Below are positions 5,279 to 9,268 of a stretch of 9,268 bases of DNA, one piece after another. The translations under genes and the position numbers were made by a program. The DNA lies in contig DASTHV010000061.1 of the NCBI GenBank assembly GCA_035718045.1, forward strand, positions 1 through 9,268. The letters run 5' to 3'. The stretch comes from DASTHV01 sp035718045. GTDB lineage: Bacteria; Patescibacteriota; Saccharimonadia; Saccharimonadales; UBA10212. Numbering within the stretch: position 1 is the stretch's first letter; each line of letters opens with the position of its first letter. Under the pieces are notes generated by a model. That model did no database searches. It saw only the letters and a list, made by a program, of their open reading frames with translations, and was not told where the DNA came from.

Positions 5279-5301
5279 GTGCTGGGAAAACTGTGGAATA
5301 T

Positions 5302-5327
5302 AAAAGACCGCCTTGCTTATGAGGCGG
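5302..5327 (-). terminator. Intrinsic terminator of the short minus-strand gene
   Basis: On the minus strand, CCGCCT pairs with AGGCGG (plus-strand arms 5322-5327 and 5308-5313) around an 8-base loop. It is followed by TCTTTTA (plus-strand As at 5302-5305). It lies 24 bases beyond the stop of the reading frame at 5351 and supports that frame as a transcribed gene. Confidence 0.7.
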
Positions 5328-5350
5328 CCCTGAGAGTGTATTTATCTCTG

Positions 5351-5527
5351 TTATTGGATAGCCGCGCTAGCCTGTCGGATGCGGCGGATTCGGTTATTGA
5401 TCGGTTTGTTATTTATTAATTCTTCGTAAAACAGCTTGAAGCTGTCTAATGCTTCGCCTTTTTTGGCACTCACATGCACCTCACAATTAACGGACCTTAA
5501 GTTAGCAGCCAGCGGTTTGAGAGTCAA
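5351..5527 (-). CDS. Short basic protein, about 58 aa, unrecognised (faint resemblance to ribosomal protein bS21)
   Basis: The minus strand encodes LRSVNCEVHVSAKKGEALDSF followed by KLFYEELINNKPINNRIRRIRQASAAIQ, then TAA (5353-5351). The beta-like start, KKGEALDSF helix and Arg-rich tail resemble the first half of bS21, but the match is loose and I would not name it. The codons look like real coding sequence and an intrinsic terminator follows. The start is uncertain. TTG 5527 gives 58 residues and is used here. GTG within the GEVHV-type region would give about 43. An ATG at 5554 is in frame but separated by a TAG, so the gene may have lost its original start. No ribosome binding site is visible. 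The frame is easily missed because it falls below common length cut-offs. Confidence 0.5.
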   Translation of the reverse strand: MTLKPLAANLRSVNCEVHVSAKKGEALDSFKLFYEELINNKPINNRIRRIRQASAAIQ

Positions 5528-5545
5528 ACGCTTAAGCTAAAGACG

Positions 5546-5600
5546 GCTTATCATTATCTGTAATTCCCTAGGGTAATTTTACCAACAGATAAGCATAAGC
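5546..5600. repeat. Imperfect inverted repeat upstream of the short minus-strand gene
   Basis: GCTTATCATTATCTGT (5546-5561) faces ACAGATAAGCATAAGC (5585-5600), 14 of 16 pairs. The 23-base centre contains CCCTAGGG and GGTAATTTTACC, themselves near-palindromic. On the minus strand the centre also offers TAAAAT as a possible -10. It could be an operator or a bidirectional promoter element. Confidence 0.45.
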
Positions 5601-5697
5601 TATTTACTATTAACCATTTTCCATTTACCAATTAAGTACCCTTTACTCATTTACCAGACAAACCTGTTTGATAAATGTTAAAGGGCAAATAGCAAAT
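5601..5697. repeat. Mirrored heptad arrays before tgt
   Basis: Eight consecutive sevens from 5601: TATTTAC, TATTAAC, CATTTTC, CATTTAC, CAATTAA, GTACCCT, TTACTCA, TTTACCA. After a 13-base centre come four complementary words at 7-bp spacing from 5670: GATAAAT, GTTAAAG, GGCAAAT, AGCAAAT. CCCTTTAC (from 5639) can pair with GTTAAAGGG-type sequence (to 5685), giving an imperfect hairpin. The design is the same as before the glycosyltransferase. Confidence 0.65.
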
Positions 5698-5702
5698 ATT
5701 GG

Positions 5703-5708
5703 TACAAT
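5703..5708 (+). promoter_or_regulatory. -10 hexamer TACAAT of tgt (leaderless)
   Basis: TACAAT ends 7 bases before ATG 5716, predicting a transcript that starts one base before the codon. TTAAAG (5679-5684), 18 bases upstream, is a possible weak -35. This hexamer decides the start: any codon further upstream would not be in the mRNA. Confidence 0.65.
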
Positions 5709-5715
5709 TATTGCT

Positions 5716-6786
5716 ATGTTCGAAGAGGTAAATAAGCGTCAAGATGGCAGCCGTAGCGGCATTTTGACGACCCGCGTTGGGTTGGCTGAAACGCCTCTGT
5801 TTATGCCGGTAGCCACCCGCGGCGCGGTCAAAACCCTAGAGCCTGAAGAAGTCGCCGCCACGGGGGCGCCAATATTGCTGGCTAACACCTATCACTTACA
5901 TATTAGCCCAGGCGAAAAACAGGTTAAAAAGCTCGGCGGACTGCACCGGTTCGCCAGCTGGCTAGGCCCGATCTTAACTGATAGCGGCGGGTTCCAGGTG
6001 TTTTCGCTCAGTCATGCCCGTAAAATTACCGAGGACGGCGTAATTTTTAAAGACCCGGCCAGCGGCCAGCAAATCCTACTCACCCCTGAAAAATCGATGA
6101 AGATCCAATTAGATTTAGGCTCGGATATCATCATGGCTTTTGACGATTTAACCGGCCTGGGCCTGACCGAACGCGGTCGGACCAATGAGGCGGTAGAGCG
6201 TACCCATCGCTGGCTACTCCGCTCCGTAGCTGAATTCAAAAAGCTAACCGCTAAAACGCCAAAAGCCAAGAGGCCGCTATTATTCGGTATTCAACAGGGC
6301 GGTTTAGATAAAAAACTGCGGCAAAAAAGCCTGGAATTCGTCCAATCAACAGATGTAGATGGCGTAGCCATAGGTGGCTTGTCGGTGGGCGAGGGAACCC
6401 GAGCGATGCACGCTATGCTGGAATTTTTGGCACCATTGTACGACCCCGCCAAAGCCCACTACCTGATGGGAGTTGGTGAGCCTGGTAATTTACGATTTGC
6501 CATCGAGCACGGCGTAGATATGTTCGACTGTGTACTGCCGACCCGCAACGGCCGCCACGGCTCAGTTTGGATAACCGGCGATAAGAGGCTAAATCTCAAA
6601 AATGTTGCCCATGCCACAGATAAAAGTCCGCTCGATAAGAATTGCGACTGTCACACCTGTAATTTAGGGTACAGTCGGGCTTACTTGCGCCACTTATTTA
6701 AAAGCGGCGACCCGCTGGCTGGCAAATTAGCCTCGATCCATAACCTCAGATACCTTCAGCGTATCTGTGAAGAATACCGTAATTAA
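5716..6786 (+). CDS. tgt: tRNA-guanine transglycosylase
   Basis: Tgt swaps G34 for a 7-deazaguanine base in tRNAs with GUN anticodons (Asp, Asn, His, Tyr), a step of queuosine formation. The protein has 356 residues, somewhat under the usual 370-380. Landmarks are TDSGGFQVFSL, FDD with D143 (general acid/base position), FGIQQGG, GGLSVGE (220-226), the nucleophile D271 in MFDCVLPTRNGRHG, and the zinc ligands C310, C312, C315 and H342. An in-frame TTG 16 codons upstream exists, but it lies inside the heptad array and before the -10, so ATG 5716 is the start. The residue two after D143 is Leu145, where the well-studied bacterial enzymes have Cys. V224 is the bacterial type. The gene converges on tRNA-Val with a 4-base gap. 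No queuosine biosynthesis or transport gene is nearby. Confidence 0.95.
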   Translation: MFEEVNKRQDGSRSGILTTRVGLAETPLFMPVATRGAVKTLEPEEVAATGAPILLANTYHLHISPGEKQVKKLGGLHRFASWLGPILTDSGGFQVFSLSHARKITEDGVIFKDPASGQQILLTPEKSMKIQLDLGSDIIMAFDDLTGLGLTERGRTNEAVERTHRWLLRSVAEFKKLTAKTPKAKRPLLFGIQQGGLDKKLRQKSLEFVQSTDVDGVAIGGLSVGEGTRAMHAMLEFLAPLYDPAKAHYLMGVGEPGNLRFAIEHGVDMFDCVLPTRNGRHGSVWITGDKRLNLKNVAHATDKSPLDKNCDCHTCNLGYSRAYLRHLFKSGDPLAGKLASIHNLRYLQRICEEYRN

Positions 6787-6790
6787 TAAC

Positions 6791-6868
6791 TGGTGGGTGC
6801 GGGGGGACTTGAACCCTCGACCTCTTCCACGTCAAGGAAGCGCTACTAGCCAACTGAGCTACGCACCC
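6791..6868 (-). tRNA. tRNA-Val (GAC anticodon)
   Basis: On the minus strand the acceptor GGGTGCG (6868-6862) pairs with CGCACCC (6801-6795). The discriminator is A and CCA is encoded (6793-6791). The anticodon stem CTTCC/GGAAG encloses TTGACGT, anticodon GAC, which reads GUC/GUU. The D stem GCTC/TAGC has one C-T mismatch. The T stem GAGGG faces TCCCC-type sequence with loop TTCAAGT. Its 3' end is 4 bases from the tgt stop, with no terminator between them, so its transcript would run antisense into tgt. Confidence 0.95.
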
Positions 6869-6877
6869 ATGAATATA

Positions 6878-6883
6878 ATTATA
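6878..6883 (-). promoter_or_regulatory. -10 hexamer TATAAT of tRNA-Val
   Basis: The minus strand carries a perfect TATAAT 9 bases before the tRNA 5' end, so transcription starts only a few bases before GGGTGCG. No good -35 is visible. Confidence 0.65.
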
Positions 6884-6910
6884 CCGAATCGGGAATATTT
6901 TATTATTACC

Positions 6911-6957
6911 ATATGTGAGATAGTTGGCGGGGGAGGTCATAGCCAAACTATCATATA
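6911..6957. other. Stem-loop with purine-rich loop
   Basis: GATAGTTGGC (6919-6928) pairs with GCCAAACTATC (6942-6952) with one bulge, and flanking ATAT/ATAT-type sequence extends the stem. The loop is GGGGGAGGTCATA. There is no T run after it. Confidence 0.45.
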
Positions 6958-6974
6958 TGAGATAAAACTATAAA

Positions 6975-7010
6975 ATGAAACTCTACAAAAATCTAACAAA
7001 AAAGTACTAG
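6975..7010 (+). CDS. Possible 11-aa leader peptide MKLYKNLTKKY
   Basis: ATG 6975 is followed by ten sense codons and TAG 7008-7010. TAAAAC (6963-6968) lies 6 bases upstream, the same -10 to start spacing as in the leaderless genes. The stop codon is inside a 6-bp hairpin (CTAGCC 7007-7012 with GGCTAG 7019-7024). The peptide has one Thr and four Lys. It may be chance, as the sequence is A-rich. Confidence 0.25.
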   Translation: MKLYKNLTKKY

Positions 7011-7077
7011 CCAAATACGGCTAGCTTATATATACTTGTTGTTAGGTTGAGTTTTGCCGAGTTGTTAACAGCTCGAC

Positions 7078-7127
7078 AAAGAGCCGGTTTGAGAAAAATT
7101 GCGAGATTTCTCAAAAGCCGGCTCTTT
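7078..7127. terminator. Long terminator-like hairpin upstream of thrS
   Basis: AAAGAGCCGG (7078-7087) pairs perfectly with CCGGCTCTTT (7118-7127). Inside it, TTTGAGAAA (7088-7096) pairs perfectly with TTTCTCAAA (7107-7115), with a 2-base bulge (AG) and a 10-base loop. The arms end in A3/T3, so it can act in both directions. ACTTATTATT follows. It would block any transcript entering from upstream unless relieved, which makes it a candidate attenuator or an insulating terminator for thrS. Confidence 0.6.
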
Positions 7128-7232
7128 ACTTATTATTGAGCTAAGAATGCTGGGAATCGCGTGCCGGCTCATCAAAAATGGCCGTGTCGTAAAATCAAAT
7201 CCGACTTTTGACGGGGAAGTTAAGGTGTTATC

Positions 7233-7240
7233 ATTATACC
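7233..7240 (+). promoter_or_regulatory. -10-like ATTATA/TATACC directly before thrS
   Basis: The stretch ATTATACC ends 4 to 6 bases before ATG 7245, putting transcription start on or next to the codon. Another -10-like hexamer, TAAAAT at 7190-7195, would give a leader of about 40 bases. No Shine-Dalgarno is seen. Confidence 0.4.
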
Positions 7241-7244
7241 GACT

Positions 7245-8480
7245 ATGGATGATCAGCAGAAACTGGATGAAAACGACCACCGCCGGTTGGGAACCGAGCT
7301 GGATTTATTTGTTATGTCGCCCCTGGTAGGCTCGGGCTTGCCCCTGTTTACAGCCCGGGGCACAGTTTTAAGAGATGAACTAGCCAAATACGCCAATGAG
7401 CTGCGCGAACAGCGCGGTTTTAAAAAAATCTGGACGCCGCATATCACCAAAACCGACCTTTATAAAACTAGCGGCCATTGGGATAAGTTCGGTGCCGAGT
7501 TGTTTTTGGTCAAAAGTCAGGAAACCAGCGATGAAATGGTGCTGAAGCCGATGAATTGCCCCCATCACATCCAAATCTTTGCCAGTCGCCCCCGCAGCTA
7601 CCGCGAGATGCCCATCAAATATCTGGAAACCACCACTGATTACCGGGATGAAAAAACCGGAGAATTACAGGGGTTAAGTCGGGTTCGCTCGCTAACCCAA
7701 GACGATAGCCACGCTTTTTGCCGCGAAGATCAGATAGAGCAGGTCGTTAATGATCTGATAGAAGCCGCCAAAGAACTATATAAAACCGTAGAGATGAAAC
7801 TGAAGTTCCGTCTATCGTTCAGAGATGATAGCGAAGGTTACCTGGGCTCTAAGGAGCTGTGGGCCAAGGCCGAGGCCACCATGGAAAAACTGGCTAAGGA
7901 ATCAGGCATGGAGTACTTTACGGGTCGGGGCGAAGCGGCTTTTTACGGGCCAAAAATTGATTTTATGGCTGAGGACGTACTGGAGCGGACCTGGCAGGTG
8001 GCTACGGTGCAGCTGGACTTTGTGATGCCAGAACGCTTTGAGCTGGCTTATACCAACGAAGAAGGGCAGGCCGAGCGGCCGGTGATGGTCCACTGCGCGC
8101 TACTGGGGTCAATCGAGCGGTTCCTAGCTGTCTATATAGAGCACACTGGTGGCCGTTTTCCGCTGTGGCTGGCGCCCGAGCAGCTACGGGTAGCAACTCT
8201 AAATGATGAAGAGTCTATCTTAAAAATGGCTAAAAGCGTTGTCCAAAAGGTCAGAGAAGCCGGAATTCGGACCGAACTGGACGATTCCAGCGAATCGGTC
8301 GGTAAAAAAGTCCGTGAAGCCGAAGTTATGAAAGTACCTTATACGGTAGTAATCGGCGCCAAAGAAGTTGAAAGTAACCGCCTAAGCCCGCGCCACCGCT
8401 CCGATCTGCCAGAGCTGCCTGAATCGTCCGTAGACGAACTGCTTCAAACTCTTTTCGATCATGCCAAAAACCGCCGCTAA
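7245..8480 (+). CDS. thrS: Threonyl-tRNA synthetase, short form without TGS and editing domains
   Basis: ThrRS charges tRNA-Thr with threonine. Most bacterial forms have about 640 residues; this one has 411 and begins at DHRRLGTELDLF, the usual start of the class II catalytic core. TAA at 7221 closes the frame upstream, so the N-terminal TGS and editing domains are absent rather than overlooked. Zinc ligands C105 (MNCPHH), H156 (QDDSHAF) and H283 (MVHCALLGS) are intact. So are the motif 2 Arg134 (DYRDEKTG) and motif 3 Arg292 (GSIERF). The anticodon-binding domain runs from about 306 (PLWLAPEQLRV) to the end, including VPYTVVIGAKEVES. Without the editing domain, Ser-tRNA-Thr would need correction in trans or be tolerated. 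The 3' end overlaps the next gene by 20 bases in another frame, suggesting coupled translation. Confidence 0.94.
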   Translation: MDDQQKLDENDHRRLGTELDLFVMSPLVGSGLPLFTARGTVLRDELAKYANELREQRGFKKIWTPHITKTDLYKTSGHWDKFGAELFLVKSQETSDEMVLKPMNCPHHIQIFASRPRSYREMPIKYLETTTDYRDEKTGELQGLSRVRSLTQDDSHAFCREDQIEQVVNDLIEAAKELYKTVEMKLKFRLSFRDDSEGYLGSKELWAKAEATMEKLAKESGMEYFTGRGEAAFYGPKIDFMAEDVLERTWQVATVQLDFVMPERFELAYTNEEGQAERPVMVHCALLGSIERFLAVYIEHTGGRFPLWLAPEQLRVATLNDEESILKMAKSVVQKVREAGIRTELDDSSESVGKKVREAEVMKVPYTVVIGAKEVESNRLSPRHRSDLPELPESSVDELLQTLFDHAKNRR

Positions 8481-9072
8481 ACCGATTATTGCCGTTGACG
8501 TCGATGAAGTGCTGGCCGTAAACGCCGCCGGCTTTGTTGAATATAGTAATAAGCGATGGGGTACTGACCTTAAAGTTGAGGATTACCATGAACACTGGGC
8601 TGAATTGTGGCAGTCTGATGAGGAAGAAACAGAGAGAAGGGCGATAGAGTACCATTATTCTGGAGTGCACCGGAATCTGGAGCCAATAGATAAGGCGCGC
8701 GAAGTTTTAACTAAACTCGCAAAGGACTACAGGCTTATTGTTCTTACATCCCGAAGAGTAATCATAGAGCAGGATACTCGTGATTGGCTGGACGCGAATT
8801 TTCCAGGCATTTTCCATAGCGTCAAGTTTGCCGGTATTTTTGATAAATTTGCCAACGATCGCATGAATCTAACCAAAGCCGATCAGCTCAAACGGCTAGA
8901 AGCAGATTATTTTATTGATGATCAGCCGCGTCATTGTTTGGCCGCCGCTGAAGCTGGAATAACTGCCCTGTTATTCGGCGATTATAAATGGAACCGGAAT
9001 TTGGAGCTTCCATCAGCAGTTACCTGGGTAAAAAACTGGCAGGAGGTGGTGGAATTCTTTGAAAAGGAGTAA
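8461..9072 (+). CDS. HAD-superfamily phosphatase, 5'(3')-deoxyribonucleotidase-like
   Basis: The 203-residue protein has all HAD motifs: I at D13 and D15 (AVDVDEVL), II at T96/S97 (VLTSR), III probably K139, and IV at D153/D154 (FIDDQP). The cap region after motif I and WLDANFPGIFHSVKFAG resemble the cytosolic 5'-nucleotidase (NT5C) group, which dephosphorylates (deoxy)nucleoside monophosphates. The exact substrate is not readable. ATG 8461 lies inside the end of thrS (20-base overlap) with no Shine-Dalgarno, so translation probably depends on ribosomes finishing thrS. Its own 3' end contains the ribosome binding site for a second, related gene. Confidence 0.85.
   Translation: MPKTAAKPIIAVDVDEVLAVNAAGFVEYSNKRWGTDLKVEDYHEHWAELWQSDEEETERRAIEYHYSGVHRNLEPIDKAREVLTKLAKDYRLIVLTSRRVIIEQDTRDWLDANFPGIFHSVKFAGIFDKFANDRMNLTKADQLKRLEADYFIDDQPRHCLAAAEAGITALLFGDYKWNRNLELPSAVTWVKNWQEVVEFFEKE
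9041..9047 (+). promoter_or_regulatory. Shine-Dalgarno AGGAGGT for the second HAD gene
   Basis: AGGAGGT lies inside the preceding coding sequence, 11 bases before TTG 9059. It is the only strong Shine-Dalgarno seen in the window, where most starts are leaderless or coupled. It supports the TTG start. A second AAGGAG (9064-9069) has no standard start codon after it. Confidence 0.6.
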
Positions 9073-9268
9073 AACGATCATTGCCGTTGATATTGACGAT
9101 GTTCTGGTCCCGCACGCCGAGAATCTTATTACTTGGTACAACCAAAAATACGGCACAAAGTTAACACTTGCGCATAACCATTCTCAGGATCCAAAACCGT
9201 GGGGCGCCAAAACGGTCGAAGAAGCTATTAAAAGAGTTCATGAATATATACACTCTGACGCATTGTTT
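9059..9268 (+). CDS. Second HAD-superfamily nucleotidase-like protein, 3'-truncated by window edge
   Basis: The frame is open from TTG 9059 to the last base (70 codons). It begins LKRSKTIIAVDIDDVLVPHAE, with the HAD motif I Asp pair at residues 11 and 13. It then continues as ENLITWYNQKYGTKL, closely parallel to AVDVDEVL...FVEYSNKRWGTDL in the preceding gene, so the two are tandem paralogues. The start overlaps the previous stop by 14 bases, and AGGAGGT 11 bases upstream supports the TTG. The remaining motifs lie beyond the window. The thrS, HAD, HAD order with overlaps suggests one transcript. Confidence 0.8.
   Translation, partial: MKRSKTIIAVDIDDVLVPHAENLITWYNQKYGTKLTLAHNHSQDPKPWGAKTVEEAIKRVHEYIHSDALF

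Larger units (their letters stand above)
4984..5286. mobile_element. 303-bp cassette with 19-bp perfect terminal inverted repeats around a GIY-YIG gene
   Basis: The arm CCCAGCACCTAGTGTGGAT (4984-5002) recurs exactly inverted at 5268-5286. Between them are only a promoter and one small nuclease-family reading frame. Immediately outside both ends is AAAA (4980-4983 and 5287-5290), which could be a 4-bp target duplication but is too simple to count on. The repaired reading frame would end at a TAG inside the right repeat. No transposase is present, so the element would need help in trans or the nuclease itself. The repeats might instead serve RNA folding or gene control. Confidence 0.5.
6869..7244 (+). 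other. 376-base structured intergenic region, putative thrS leader
   Basis: No full-size gene lies here. From left to right it holds the tRNA-Val promoter (minus strand), a stem-loop at 6911-6957, an 11-codon leaderless mini reading frame (6975-7010), a hairpin overlapping its stop (7007-7024), and a near-palindrome at 7058-7075. It ends with a strong terminator-like hairpin (7078-7127) and about 115 bases before thrS. The order mini-ORF, hairpins, terminator, synthetase gene resembles an attenuation leader. No T-box motif (TGGNACCGCG type) is visible, and the mini-ORF has only one Thr codon. Confidence 0.35.

Noticed and set aside
5668..5715. A longer tgt starting at TTG 5668
   Set aside because: The extra 16 residues translate the heptad array and the -10 hexamer, and the Tgt family begins near MFEEVNKRQDG.
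6746..6973. Reading frames across the tRNA-Val region on both strands
   Set aside because: They run through the tRNA gene and have no protein-like features.
7099..7329. A 76-aa plus-strand frame overlapping the terminator hairpin and the thrS start, perhaps a detached TGS domain
   Set aside because: The product shows no TGS-like sequence, and it is out of frame with thrS and overlaps the synthetase core.
9064..9082. AAGGAG followed by ATC/ATT as a non-standard start for the second HAD gene
   Set aside because: TTG 9059 has the stronger AGGAGGT upstream and is a normal alternative start codon.
1..9268. UGA recoded as glycine (code 25), as in some CPR lineages
   Set aside because: No long gene contains an in-frame TGA, and reading TGA as Gly does not repair the GIY-YIG gene; a one-base shift does.

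Overview
The window looks like a chromosomal segment of a small-genome bacterium of the Candidate Phyla Radiation (Patescibacteria). Saccharibacteria is my tentative guess, made from gene style rather than a search. The signs are a threonyl-tRNA synthetase reduced to catalytic and anticodon-binding domains, a single-domain GIY-YIG gene, tightly packed convergent genes, and start codons that sit directly on the predicted transcription start (leaderless mRNAs). All four tRNA genes encode CCA. The standard genetic code fits: genes end in TAA or TAG, and the only TGA stop belongs to a frameshifted gene.

Layout: 1-819 is the 3' part of a SurA/PpiC-type peptidyl-prolyl isomerase. 866-942 is tRNA-Asp. 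990-1364 (+) and 1367-1870 (-) are two convergent unknown genes with a 2-nt gap. 2016-2167 is a tRNA-Thr/tRNA-Gly pair followed by a perfect 20-bp hairpin. 2342-2698 encodes a small three-helix membrane protein, and 2832-4451 a membrane-bound processive family-2 glycosyltransferase. The glycosyltransferase overlaps, tail to tail, the nrdR repressor gene on the minus strand (4444-4848). 4984-5286 is a 303-bp cassette with 19-bp inverted ends that carries a frameshifted GIY-YIG gene. 5351-5527 (-) is a short unannotated gene with its own terminator. 5716-6786 is tgt, facing tRNA-Val on the minus strand. 6869-7244 is a structured leader or intergenic region, then come thrS (7245-8480) and two tandem HAD-family nucleotidase-like genes, the second cut off by the window end.

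Translation-related functions dominate: four tRNAs, ThrRS, and Tgt, whose known substrates include tRNA-Asp(GUC). thrS and the two HAD genes overlap in series and are probably one operon.

The most unusual signal is in the spacers. Upstream of four genes (2342, glycosyltransferase, nrdR, tgt) the DNA is built of degenerate 7-bp words. Before the glycosyltransferase and tgt the words occur first in one orientation (TTTACCA type) and then in the complementary one (TGGTAAA type), and the second block runs into the -10 hexamer and the start codon. The GIY-YIG cassette with inverted ends is the second item worth following up.
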